From positions 1-60,893 of the forward strand of contig CAJXZM010000011.1 of assembly GCA_913063125.1 (NCBI GenBank): 60,893 bases of DNA, written 5' to 3'. Below are positions 37,204-45,968 of this stretch, piece by piece. The notes under the pieces were generated by a model. That model worked only from the letters and a program-made list of their open reading frames with translations. It did no database searches and was not told the DNA's origin. The number at the start of each line of letters is the position of its first letter. Position 1 is the stretch's first letter. Both the position numbers and the translations under genes were made by a program. This DNA comes from an uncultured Gammaproteobacteria bacterium. Lineage in GTDB: Bacteria; Pseudomonadota; Gammaproteobacteria; Pseudomonadales; Ketobacteraceae.

Positions 37204-38616
37204 TTAAAGCTTTATTTGTAACTCAATGCGAGAACCATATTCAGCCTTAGCTTCATCTTCAAGCCAAGTGCTATAGGCGTCTAGCTGCACAAAAGTGCGC
37301 CGCCCCAATGCTTGTTGGAAACGTACAGCAACACCTTGTTCGTTTTGAAAATGAATACGATGTTCGAACCTAGCACCCGCTTCCACAATAAGTTGTCGTC
37401 GAGGACCAAAGAACCGTTGATAACCTAACGTAAACCCCGATGATTTTTGTGCACTATTACTGATAGGTGCCGGGAGAGAACCAATAGCTTGAGCTGCAAA
37501 AAGTATCCCCGTGCGTCCAAGAGCCCCTCCTTCTAAAGGTCCCCTTGCCGCCGAAGTGAAATTATCAATACCCAGGAAACCGTTCACATAAACATTATTG
37601 TGGCTACGAGAAGGAACCCAAGATATTTCCATAAACAATAACACGCCATTATCAGACTGCGCTGTTACTGCAGAGGTCGCTTGAGAAATGGCAATACGAA
37701 AAGCAGTATTTATTTTCCCAATCCGCTGAATTGCCTCGCCACCAAGGTTCAGTACATCACCGGCCTCATCACCGTCGACATAAACAACGTCAACATTGTA
37801 GGTGCTTCTCGCAGAATCAAACTGATTAAACCAACCAATCAACTTACTGCTATCGATATCTTCATTGGTATGCCTATCGATATCGTCAATACCGATAAAC
37901 AGCGTAGACCTCCAATTAACTAACCAGGGATATGAGGCGAAGCGTATGTTATTTTTACTTAATCCAATCCCATCCATCGAATCATTTATTAAAAACCCAT
38001 CCATAAATAACATTTGTTGCCGCCCAATACTAAAACCTACATCATTTTTTGTACTGTCAAAATAATCCATATTAGGAAACAACTCAGCAAAGTCGCCCTC
38101 AAAAAACAACGTGTCAATTTTAGCATTGGTTTCATTAAGGTTTTCTTTCAAAACATCAGGTTCATATACCTTCCCATAGAAATCACCGTTGTTCCGGTCG
38201 TGCAATGGGGTTAAACCCAAAAGAACTCGCTCTGTTCCTGTTAACTGTAAATTAGCAAACAAATCCAATCGACTCACCCACTCAACGACCTCCATTCCCT
38301 GAGAAGGGCGATAACGCTGATAAGCGCTTCTAAAATTTCCATACACCCAAAGTGCAGGACTCCATACCGCTCCCGTTGGAATAACAAATCCCGGTTCAAT
38401 ATTGCCAGTACCAAGAAACGACGCTCCCAACTCAACAATCGGCGGGGTGCGAGCAGGTAAGTCATCATCAGAAAGGTATATATCACCATCATGAGATAAC
38501 GTCGGATATTCATCGCCATAACTTACTGAACTTAAACACGCAACATTAATGCAAAGTGTCAGCAAGAGAGCGATTCGTTTAACTTTATGTTCTATAACTA
38601 CATTAGGTTCCAACAA
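37204..38616 (-). CDS. Outer-membrane beta-barrel (porin-like, conduit candidate)
   Basis: A 470-residue exported protein. The N-terminus has a basic then hydrophobic signal (KRIALLLTLCINVACLSS). The mature part starts with a short acidic stretch (DGDIYLSDDDLP) and then shows regular alternation of amphipathic strands, for example WVYGNFRSAYQRYR and WVSRLDLFANLQLTG, to the last strand GSRIELQIKL. No Cys in the barrel and no haem sites. Length would allow about 18-20 strands. Position between two cytochromes and the reductase suggests a porin-cytochrome conduit, in analogy with MtrB, but it lacks the N-terminal CXXC of MtrB and I see no direct homology. Confidence 0.72.
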   Translation of the reverse strand: MLEPNVVIEHKVKRIALLLTLCINVACLSSVSYGDEYPTLSHDGDIYLSDDDLPARTPPIVELGASFLGTGNIEPGFVIPTGAVWSPALWVYGNFRSAYQRYRPSQGMEVVEWVSRLDLFANLQLTGTERVLLGLTPLHDRNNGDFYGKVYEPDVLKENLNETNAKIDTLFFEGDFAELFPNMDYFDSTKNDVGFSIGRQQMLFMDGFLINDSMDGIGLSKNNIRFASYPWLVNWRSTLFIGIDDIDRHTNEDIDSSKLIGWFNQFDSARSTYNVDVVYVDGDEAGDVLNLGGEAIQRIGKINTAFRIAISQATSAVTAQSDNGVLLFMEISWVPSRSHNNVYVNGFLGIDNFTSAARGPLEGGALGRTGILFAAQAIGSLPAPISNSAQKSSGFTLGYQRFFGPRRQLIVEAGARFEHRIHFQNEQGVAVRFQQALGRRTFVQLDAYSTWLEDEAKAEYGSRIELQIKL

Positions 38617-38655
38617 ACTATCCTCCTACTTTAGGTGCTTACATACTCCAGCAAT

Positions 38656-40644
38656 TTAGCGAATATCAATAAACTCAACTTTTTCCCAAATAACTTGATG
38701 CCCTTTCACAAGCTTGTCAGCGATATTTCTAGCTGACATTCCATAGTCAAACCCTACATCTGAAATCTCTTTTACCAAATTCACTGGCACTGCGGCGGAC
38801 TTCAACTTATAAGTCAATACTATATTTTTTTTACCTTGCAGCTGCTCTTCACTTACTTCATAACGAGCAACACGACTCGCTAATGGTGGTAATGTTTGTC
38901 GGTGCTTTCTTGCTCCTCCTGGCTGTCCTGTTAACATTAAAGAACGAGTGAAAGGTCGAACAAAGGGAAGTACATCAACAGAAACATTAACTGCTAATAC
39001 CTGTTCACGCTCCCCGCCTCGTACATTGCGGGTTAGGAACTTTGACTGCAATGAAAACAAATACGTATCAAGCTCAAAATCGGCATCATGCACATAACTA
39101 GAATGGCTGTCCTTCAAATCACCATTTGGATCTAAATGCCCAGATTCAAACAACATATCGCCATCACGGCTCGTCACACTGATTTCCAACCACACTAAAC
39201 GCTCAGCATCAAACCCTGTTGGTGCATTGTGCCCGTCAGTCCCATTGCTCACTTCAATATCAAACACCAGACCATTCTTACTACGCTCTATAATATTGAC
39301 GTCACTCATTTTGTAACCGTTACGCAATACTTCTAGACGTTTCAATTCCGCCCAATCCAATAATAGCTGCTGCTCATCAATGATCGTACGAGCATCATAT
39401 CGATCATCAATGGATCGCCAACGGTCGGGAAACTCATAACCCTCCCTCACTTGATCCTCAAATTCATCCGTACCCCAACCTTCTTCGACATTAAAATCCA
39501 ACCATTCCTGTAACGTGGCCATTTCTGCTGCTTTTGAGTTATGCGGAAAAATACCTGGATGAACAACGGAATAATCTGGGCCTGCAAAAAAATGATTGGT
39601 TATTTTTCTATTGGTAGTTGCCACCCCACCCACCTTTGCGGCAGGGCCTGTAGCGTATCCGGACACCAGCCCTTGAACTAACCCCATATGGCAGTCTTGG
39701 CAACTCTCACCACGAGCAGCAGCGGGAGAGTTTTTGTATTCAGAAAAAGCCTCTTCTAAACGAAAACCATTAAACAGGTTCACATCGTGGCAAGACCCAC
39801 AAAACTGCGATGTTTTGAGCTGAGGAAAATGCCCTATTTCAGTATGAATTTTCCTTCCCGATTCATCAGGGTTTGTAACCACCCGATACTGATGCCTATT
39901 ATCCAGTACTCTTTCTAATTCTTTTCCTCCTGACGGGCCATATACCTTCGTCAGTAAACCGCCTTCTTCCAATGCGATTCGCCCAGAAACTTTTCCATAG
40001 GCTTGGTTCACACGGTGACAAACAACACAGGTGATACCCTCTCTAGATGTTGGGTGACGTTCCAGATTTGATGCATAGGTTGACTCACCAAAGTTCATCC
40101 CTACTTGGTTATGACAACGGATACAAAAATCTCCATTCGTTCCATTGGTTAACGCATTAATTTTATTTTGCATGGCCATATAGATAGGGCTCAACTGAGC
40201 ATAAGCGTGCTGCGACACTGACCACTCTTTGTAATGCTGCTCATGGCATACTTTGCAGGTATTTGCGGATGGATACCGATTCTCTGCAAATAGCTCTAGA
40301 TGTGCCTTTCCTGCCTTATCATCAGTCTTTTCTTCAACATCAGGGCTGGATTCATCATCGCTCAGCTCACCCTCGTCATCCTCTGTCAAATCGTCTAATT
40401 CACCAATCGATAGGTCATCAGACAAAACATCCGACTCTTCCAACAAATATTCATCTTCTGAGTCAGCATCAAGCAGTTCGTCATCATCAACTAGAGAGTC
40501 ATCAGCAGAACTAAAGGAAATAATATTTAGCGAAGGTAACTGAGAAAACTCACCAACTACGCTGGTAAAAACAAAAAGCGAGATGATAAAAAAAAATGAT
40601 CGAAATGATCGAAATGGTCGACTATAGAAAGGTGGTAGTTTCAT
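38656..40644 (-). CDS. Pentahaem c-type cytochrome with acidic N-terminal region
   Basis: A 662-residue exported protein and the first gene of the nine-gene operon. Residues 12-32 look like a signal peptide; residues 48-110 are a very acidic, low-complexity region (more than half Asp/Glu). Five CxxCH sites follow from residue 130: CKVCH, CIRCH, CVVCH, CGSCH, CQDCH. After that, the protein has a long haem-free part with NGTDGHNAPTGFDAERLVWL, a beta-sandwich-like module found in c554/hydroxylamine-oxidoreductase-like multihaem proteins. No CxxCK lysine ligand, so it is not a NrfA. It might be a terminal reductase or an extracellular-facing carrier. Confidence 0.85.
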   Translation of the reverse strand: MKLPPFYSRPFRSFRSFFFIISLFVFTSVVGEFSQLPSLNIISFSSADDSLVDDDELLDADSEDEYLLEESDVLSDDLSIGELDDLTEDDEGELSDDESSPDVEEKTDDKAGKAHLELFAENRYPSANTCKVCHEQHYKEWSVSQHAYAQLSPIYMAMQNKINALTNGTNGDFCIRCHNQVGMNFGESTYASNLERHPTSREGITCVVCHRVNQAYGKVSGRIALEEGGLLTKVYGPSGGKELERVLDNRHQYRVVTNPDESGRKIHTEIGHFPQLKTSQFCGSCHDVNLFNGFRLEEAFSEYKNSPAAARGESCQDCHMGLVQGLVSGYATGPAAKVGGVATTNRKITNHFFAGPDYSVVHPGIFPHNSKAAEMATLQEWLDFNVEEGWGTDEFEDQVREGYEFPDRWRSIDDRYDARTIIDEQQLLLDWAELKRLEVLRNGYKMSDVNIIERSKNGLVFDIEVSNGTDGHNAPTGFDAERLVWLEISVTSRDGDMLFESGHLDPNGDLKDSHSSYVHDADFELDTYLFSLQSKFLTRNVRGGEREQVLAVNVSVDVLPFVRPFTRSLMLTGQPGGARKHRQTLPPLASRVARYEVSEEQLQGKKNIVLTYKLKSAAVPVNLVKEISDVGFDYGMSARNIADKLVKGHQVIWEKVEFIDIR

Positions 40645-40970
40645 ACGAGTACCATAGAAAGTGGGGACTCACACCCTAAACACGCAACGGTTACTCGATT
40701 GGGGCGATACTTATAGTTAACCTTAATTTAATTCGCTGATAAATCAATCGAGTGAATAGAATATCCTTATTCTTTCCATAGTTTATAGAATCGTTAGAAA
40801 TGCAGCATTGCACTCGCATCGCCGCACTACCGCACTAATACGTTGAATTATAAACTAATTCTCACTATTCCAATCAACACCCGCTATAACCACAAAAATG
40901 AAACGACTAATAACATTAGACTCGTTCCATTCAAACAATGTCGCTACAGGATTCGTTGCACGTTAAAAAC
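40645..40970. promoter_or_regulatory. Gap upstream of the redox operon
   Basis: 326 bases with no gene. It must hold the promoter of the operon that starts at 40644. A TATAAG-like -10 is visible on the minus strand near 40708-40713, but no convincing -35. No FNR or ArcA consensus was recognised by eye. Confidence 0.3.
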
Positions 40971-41426
40971 TTATAGTGAAATTGATATAAGGTTAGAAGC
41001 TAGCACTCCACTCATAATAATTAGCGTCACCACACCAACAATAAAAACCCTAAATCGAGCAGGAACATAATTTGACCCGGTATGGATATAGGCATGCACC
41101 AAGCGACTGATCACATATACCCAGGACAATACCAACACCGTCATACTCACTGTTTGAGTAGCCACAAAAGCAAAAACCAACACATAAAAAAGAATCGGTG
41201 TTTGAAATTGATTTTGTATATTATTTGATACTTTAAGTACGTCATCAGGCCATGCGCTATTATCCAACGCTGCTTTTTTCCTATCAACTAAGCCCGCTTT
41301 TACAGCTTTGCCTTTTCTTGCCCCCATCACAATAAACACACTGAGGGTTAACGTCACCTGAACCAATACAGGCCACAAAGCCAAGGCCGCATTTATCTGT
41401 TCGTTCATATCTCCACTCATTAGCAT
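40971..41426 (-). CDS. MAPEG-family membrane protein
   Basis: A 151-residue four-helix membrane protein (helices near 15-37, 74-92, 95-115, 128-148). The motifs NNIQNQFQTPILFY and SRLVHAYIHTGSN(Y) are typical of bacterial MAPEG proteins (membrane-associated eicosanoid and glutathione metabolism). The Arg/Asn-rich loop that binds glutathione in some members is present. It follows the MipA/OmpV gene by 42 bases on the same strand. Actual substrate unknown. Start may be Met1, Met3 or Met7. Confidence 0.85.
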   Translation of the reverse strand: MLMSGDMNEQINAALALWPVLVQVTLTLSVFIVMGARKGKAVKAGLVDRKKAALDNSAWPDDVLKVSNNIQNQFQTPILFYVLVFAFVATQTVSMTVLVLSWVYVISRLVHAYIHTGSNYVPARFRVFIVGVVTLIIMSGVLASNLISISL

Positions 41427-41468
41427 TACTCTCTTTTCATTTAACCCATCAAAACATTGGGTATTGCA

Positions 41469-42338
41469 TTAAAAACTGGATTTCACATGCACTTTATCTG
41501 ATGACTCTGCCAAACGCCAATGGACAGCAATTCCAAATGCAACGTAGTCAGTCGCCTTCACCAACGGGCTATCTTCATTAGCCGCACCCTGTAAGTCAAC
41601 ATACCGAACAAAACCGGCGACTGAAACCCTATTAAACTTGCGCCGGAGGGACATTGACAACTTTAACCCGGTATAGCCAGACTTGGCGTTATACGCTTCT
41701 CGCCCTCCCCGGACAAACTCTTGTTCCACATCGTAATAATATTCATGGTAACGTCGATCCGCAAACATGGGCCCTAACGACACCAACCGCCTCCAGCGAG
41801 AATCCCCCCCTGAATAAACAACACTGGGATTGCTAATCCAACCACGATGAGTAATATCAAAATCATCAAATGTTAATCCTGCCCGAATGGGGAGATCCAA
41901 TTTCCAACTGTGGTATTTATCACTACTTTGATAAAATCGATACTGTAAGGTCGGACCAATTTCTAACATTGGGTCCAAATCATCCATACCTTCTCGCGCA
42001 TGGTTATCTTCACTATTCACAGGCAATGAAGCATTTAAACTAATATTCATTCTCAAATTTTCACGTTGAAATAGCTTACCTCGAAACCCTTCCCGATCCG
42101 CCTGTATATACTCACTACGATAAATAAAAAAGGGATAAGCAAAACCATAACTTCCAGACTCATCGGCACCCAAATAGTGAGACATACTCAACCCGGCAGC
42201 CCCAACACCCGCCTCCCAAACAGGCTGCTCTTTTGCTACTGCACTGGCTACTACAGAAGTTGCAAATGCACATACGAATCCACACACCATCCCATACTTA
42301 ACACAGAAAGAGAGAAACACCCCGAACACACTCTTCAC
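41469..42338 (-). CDS. MipA/OmpV-family outer-membrane protein
   Basis: A 289-residue protein with a signal peptide (cleavage near residue 35, ASAVA-K) and a beta-barrel. Family marks: EAGVGAAGLSMSHYLGADESGSYGFAYPFFIYRSEYI near the N-terminus and AFGIAVHWRLAESSDKV at the end. MipA/OmpV proteins scaffold peptidoglycan enzymes or act as porins. It probably forms a two-gene unit with the MAPEG gene. Confidence 0.85.
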   Translation of the reverse strand: MKSVFGVFLSFCVKYGMVCGFVCAFATSVVASAVAKEQPVWEAGVGAAGLSMSHYLGADESGSYGFAYPFFIYRSEYIQADREGFRGKLFQRENLRMNISLNASLPVNSEDNHAREGMDDLDPMLEIGPTLQYRFYQSSDKYHSWKLDLPIRAGLTFDDFDITHRGWISNPSVVYSGGDSRWRRLVSLGPMFADRRYHEYYYDVEQEFVRGGREAYNAKSGYTGLKLSMSLRRKFNRVSVAGFVRYVDLQGAANEDSPLVKATDYVAFGIAVHWRLAESSDKVHVKSSF

Positions 42339-42419
42339 ACACGACTCCTTAACAACACTCTATAGAGGCGTTAGATTACCCTTTATCGAAGAAAAAATGG
42401 AAGAGAAAATATCACAGAC

Positions 42420-42454
42420 AAAAAAAAGACCGGCTAGCTCACAACTAACCGGTC
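42420..42454 (-). terminator. Rho-independent terminator after the 211-aa gene
   Basis: Stem GACCGGCTAG / CTAACCGGTC (42428-42454) with one mismatch; on the minus strand it is followed by a run of eight T (42420-42427). It lies 24 bases after the stop of the gene at 42478. Confidence 0.8.
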
Positions 42455-42477
42455 AAGAGGTCACACAGAAGTGTTCT

Positions 42478-43113
42478 TTATGATTGATGGCTCTTATATA
42501 AGGCAATCAAATTGTCGGCAACAATATTCTTGATACTATTTAACGTTAGATCAGACGCCACACCTTTTAACTTATCTAAACGTATCCTATGCAAGTGAAG
42601 TGAAGGCATTGCATTTTCATATTCCCTCAAATCACCATTTTGAAGTACCGGCAAAAAACACTCCCCTGCACTTCGATATTCTTGTATTAATGCGCTAAAC
42701 CCCTCCGAAAATGGCAATTCCTTGGAACTACCAAAACCTTTAGAAGGTATTTTTATATATAACCCACTTTCTCCAACCGCTTCACCTGGGTACAAATAAA
42801 CACCGGTTGCTTCAACAGCATCCTGCGGGATGTTACTGAACGTATCATGGAACGCATGAGGATCCGGCAATACGGTAATACGTCCACTGTCTGAGTTTTT
42901 TGGCACAACAATATTGTAAGAGCTGTAAAGTTTTGATACATACGCCGAGTAAACACACAATTTGTTTTCAAAGGTTAACAAAAAAGCGATAGCCTCTTGG
43001 CGATTTGAAATTGCACCTAAATCCCAATTAAGGTCATCGCTTTCTGCTAAATCAGACCATTTCTGATCGACTTGTGCATCCGATAGCGGGGACTGCATGA
43101 TCCTCTCCAACAT
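42478..43113 (-). CDS. Protein of unknown function (211 aa)
   Basis: A soluble, predicted cytoplasmic 211-residue protein. No motif was recognised. Its composition is mixed, with an acidic N-terminal third and a Leu-rich C-terminal helix (RIRLDKLKGVASDLTLNSI). It has its own terminator and stands alone between MipA and the DUF2236 gene, so there is no operon to suggest a role. Confidence 0.7.
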   Translation of the reverse strand: MLERIMQSPLSDAQVDQKWSDLAESDDLNWDLGAISNRQEAIAFLLTFENKLCVYSAYVSKLYSSYNIVVPKNSDSGRITVLPDPHAFHDTFSNIPQDAVEATGVYLYPGEAVGESGLYIKIPSKGFGSSKELPFSEGFSALIQEYRSAGECFLPVLQNGDLREYENAMPSLHLHRIRLDKLKGVASDLTLNSIKNIVADNLIALYKSHQS

Positions 43114-43192
43114 TGTTATTATTTTAACTATTCGTTATTGAGTAATTTATACGAAGGTGTTGCAAACAGTAGGCCAACTTCTTGAAACAATG

Positions 43193-43321
43193 TTAAACGC
43201 TCGGTTTATTGGGCACTACAGGTAAATATTCACGATCTAAGAACAGGTATTTTATAAACCAATCAACAAAATAATTACCATGGCCCATCATTTTCTGCCC
43301 ATTTTTGTCACTATCTAGCAC
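43193..43321 (-). pseudogene. Possible gene remnant (42 codons)
   Basis: A minus-strand frame from GTG at 43321 to TAA at 43193 gives a peptide that includes MMGHGNYFVDWFIKYLF, composition of a real protein C-terminus. The frame is cut by a TAG a few codons upstream and has no ribosome site. It may be the decayed end of a lost gene. No family was recognised. Confidence 0.3.
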
Positions 43322-43418
43322 GAGATCCCCTATTCACTTCGTCATATATTACGTATTTAGCAAAGGGTCAATGAGTCTAAGAAAATCCATTCGAAAAAGG
43401 ACAACAATTGATTATACG

Positions 43419-43470
43419 AAAAACTATACGGCTCAACCAAAACCCAGACCATAACCTAAGCCGTATAGTT
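43419..43470 (-). terminator. Terminator after the DUF2236 gene
   Basis: A 12-bp perfect stem AACTATACGGCT / AGCCGTATAGTT with a 25-base loop (43422-43470), followed on the minus strand by TTTTTC. It lies about 78 bases after the stop at 43548. The long loop is unusual. Confidence 0.55.
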
Positions 43471-43547
43471 AAAAATTTCGACACCACATCCAACTAAATT
43501 CAACTACATTTCAACCACATCAACACTGCATTAGCGCTAATACAGCA

Positions 43548-44687
43548 CTATGCCATCCCTCTAAATGCATAAGTACTCGGATCACCCAATGCGTCCTCGA
43601 TCCTTTTACGGCGTAATTTATGATTCGTACTTTCCAATAGTTTCTGAAATGTTTCAGGCGCTAATTTCGCACCATACGAGCTGGCTTTTAACAGCGAGCG
43701 AATCATCTGTACTTTCATTTTTGATGATCGACTCGGCCTTATGTGAAAATCTTTTGACAACACAGGACCAACAAGTAATTCAGAAAAAGCCAGCAATGTA
43801 TCTTCAGACAAATTAAACGGAGGCTCTCCAGCCATGTCTCTCAACAAAGCTTTCGCTAACGACTCTCCTTGAGGTGTCGGTTGGTATAAGTGGCTAGTTA
43901 ACTGTAATGCCAGCACTTCTTGCTCTGCTGGTGTTGTCGTCAACAATTCCTCCTTCACCCCCAGAACATGTCCGGCATATCGCCAGTAATAATGCATCAA
44001 CGCCATTTCTTCGTCCGTGACATTCACACCTAATTTACGAATCCCACGGGCAACCATAAAATCAAATTCAAGTACGGTTCCAGCCATATCTTCTTGATTG
44101 ATAGGTTGGTCATACTTATCTGCTTCCCATTTCCCACCATTCCACAAAAATTGGCGCACAGCGGAATGTATGAGCCGTACCTCCATTAACGTTCGATGCC
44201 CCTGTCCACCCGGCCTAATCCCTTCTTTACCAACCATGTTATGTAATAACTGGCCAGTCTCATAAATCCGCTTGGTGACATCTCGCTGCAGCCTACCCGT
44301 CGACACGAGTACTTGAGCGGGTTTATTGTGAGCATACCCCTCAACCAAACTACTGCACATTAAGACCAAGCCTTGCATCGGAGCATAACGCTGAAAAATT
44401 CGTCGCCCTTTTTCCATTTCCTCAAAATCAACCCAGCCAGGTACAGTATTACACTCATCGAGAAATACCTGAAAAACACCGCCTTCCTCTTTCGCTCGCA
44501 CCATGACTTCATCCAACATATCGGATGGACGGCCTCTTTTAATTAACGCTGTGCAGGCGTCCGCAGGGTCATCACATACTTGGCGCCATTTCTCTAAATT
44601 TTCGTGAGAATACTTATCCCACCATATACGCTCTTGCGGACATTGAGGCCCGCTTTCAATTCTTCGATACTCTTCTGCTGTTGGCAT
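43548..44687 (-). CDS. DUF2236 / MpaB-family oxygenase
   Basis: A 379-residue soluble protein of the family that includes MpaB and the rubber oxygenase Lcp. The b-type haem ligand His would be in MEVRLIHSAVRQFLW near residue 170, and MAGTVLEFDFMVARGIRKLGV near residue 203 is the other conserved block. Members are haem-dependent oxygenases with varied substrates, often unknown. Its size is normal. It is monocistronic, with a terminator downstream. Confidence 0.82.
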   Translation of the reverse strand: MPTAEEYRRIESGPQCPQERIWWDKYSHENLEKWRQVCDDPADACTALIKRGRPSDMLDEVMVRAKEEGGVFQVFLDECNTVPGWVDFEEMEKGRRIFQRYAPMQGLVLMCSSLVEGYAHNKPAQVLVSTGRLQRDVTKRIYETGQLLHNMVGKEGIRPGGQGHRTLMEVRLIHSAVRQFLWNGGKWEADKYDQPINQEDMAGTVLEFDFMVARGIRKLGVNVTDEEMALMHYYWRYAGHVLGVKEELLTTTPAEQEVLALQLTSHLYQPTPQGESLAKALLRDMAGEPPFNLSEDTLLAFSELLVGPVLSKDFHIRPSRSSKMKVQMIRSLLKASSYGAKLAPETFQKLLESTNHKLRRKRIEDALGDPSTYAFRGMA

Positions 44688-45051
44688 GCATCACCCCACC
44701 CGTTGTCCACATTAGATTTTATCGTTACCAGCCCAAAGAAAACCAACCAGTTCTATCAATCTACCAAACAAAAACCCGAGCAACAAGAACTCATGAGTTT
44801 TATTTCTAACGATAAAGCTCTATAGCTACAAATAGACTAAGGACGAATAACACGCAAGTAAGGGGCTATTAGAGGGAGTTATCAAGGAGAAATAGAAATA
44901 AAAACCGGGAAAAGGATAGACTTAGAGAAGTACCAGGGGCGACTTGCCCCTGATTATAAGGCGTCTAGCTGACGCCTTACCTTTTTACACTCAGCGATTT
45001 AACTACGCTTTAATACGCTTTAAATACATCGTCTGGGTGGTGAACTACGAA
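44688..45051. other. Gap with a double hairpin
   Basis: 364 bases with no recognisable gene. Two adjacent GC-rich hairpins near 44934-44979 are listed separately; the remainder has no clear motif. Confidence 0.5.
44934..44979 (-). terminator. Two adjacent hairpins downstream of the prfB-lysS operon
   Basis: First hairpin on the plus strand: CAGGGGC-GACTT-GCCCCTG (44934-44952). Second: TAAGGCGTC-TAGCT-GACGCCTTA (44957-44979). The minus-strand transcript of the DUF502-CSD gene meets them 72 bases after its stop. A five-T run is only on the plus-strand side (44982-44986), so direction is ambiguous. Confidence 0.5.
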
Positions 45052-45945
45052 CTATTGCGCTTTAACGTTATCTGCCTGTGGACCTTTGTCGCTTTCTACC
45101 ACATCAAATGTAACTACTTGCCCTTCTCGTAATATACGTCTGCCTTCGCCAACAATTGAACGAAAATGTACAAACACCTCGGAACCATCGTCGTGCTGAA
45201 TAAATCCATAACCTTTATCTGTACTAAACCATTTCACTGTTCCTGTGTTTTTACCAGCACTCGGTTCAGCAACGTTTACAGACTCAGATTGAACTTCTTC
45301 TGGCTCTGGCTCTGGTTCTGGTTCTGGCTCAATTTCAATGCCAGCAAACATATCATCACTACCTGCTCCACAGGCAATAACAGTTTTCATCAGACTTTCC
45401 ACAGAAGCTTCTGGGAATAACTCCACCTGATCTTCTGGGAGGTGATACATGTTACCACTGGTTGGGTTAGGGCCTGTTGGTACAAATACAGTATACGAAC
45501 CATCTTCATGCTTACAGGTCACTAATGCGGTAACGGTAGTGTCGCAATCTATGCCAAATATCTTAGCCTTCGCAACTTCACTATTAGTAAAAGGTGAAGC
45601 ACTGCTATCACCCAAAAATTGGCCTACAATGCCTTTAGTTAGCTTATAACCCGGTGCAAAACGAGCAAGGCTGTCATCTATAAATGTATGCAGCCATTTT
45701 CCGGCGCCAGTAGTTACCAGTGTACCTACGGCAAAACACACAAGCGCAATCAGTAAGACAACAATGCCATCACCGACAACTTCAGGCATACCGTTATGTT
45801 TAACAACCGCGTCTGTTAACGGCTGAATAAGATCTGTAACAAACGTAAATACCCAGTTAAATGCCCCTAACAAAATCGTCACAGGCAACAAAACTAACAC
45901 TCCACCCAACAGGGCCTTTCCAATAAAAGATTTTAGCTTTCCCAT
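45052..45945 (-). CDS. DUF502 membrane protein fused to a C-terminal cold-shock domain
   Basis: A 297-residue protein. Residues 1-195 are a DUF502 domain with two membrane helices (near 10-38 and 57-80) and the motif FVPTGPNPTSGNMYHLP. A linker of Glu-Pro repeats (residues 205-220) leads to a complete cold-shock domain (residues 233-297), with RNP1-like KGYGFIQ and RNP2-like VFVHFRSI nucleic-acid-binding motifs and starting TVKWFSTDKG. DUF502 proteins are usually separate and unlinked to RNA binding. It is the third gene of the prfB-lysS operon (23-base gap after lysS), which points to membrane-tethered RNA binding near translation genes. Confidence 0.88.
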   Translation of the reverse strand: MGKLKSFIGKALLGGVLVLLPVTILLGAFNWVFTFVTDLIQPLTDAVVKHNGMPEVVGDGIVVLLIALVCFAVGTLVTTGAGKWLHTFIDDSLARFAPGYKLTKGIVGQFLGDSSASPFTNSEVAKAKIFGIDCDTTVTALVTCKHEDGSYTVFVPTGPNPTSGNMYHLPEDQVELFPEASVESLMKTVIACGAGSDDMFAGIEIEPEPEPEPEPEEVQSESVNVAEPSAGKNTGTVKWFSTDKGYGFIQHDDGSEVFVHFRSIVGEGRRILREGQVVTFDVVESDKGPQADNVKAQ

Positions 45946-45968
45946 AATATAATTCTCTCTTCTTACAG

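Larger units (their letters stand above)
43114..43547. other. Gap with gene fragment and terminator
   Basis: 434 bases without an intact gene. It contains a 42-codon minus-strand fragment (43193-43321) and a terminator hairpin (43419-43470), both listed separately. Nothing else was recognised. Confidence 0.5.

Noticed and set aside
40253..40543. Ser-rich plus-strand frame
   Set aside because: Antisense shadow of the acidic segment of the pentahaem cytochrome.
38656..40644. Pentahaem protein as nitrite reductase NrfA
   Set aside because: It has five CxxCH sites but no CxxCK active-site motif, and its C-terminal half is different.
45166..45420. Trp/Phe-rich plus-strand frame
   Set aside because: Antisense reading of the Glu-Pro linker in the DUF502-CSD gene.
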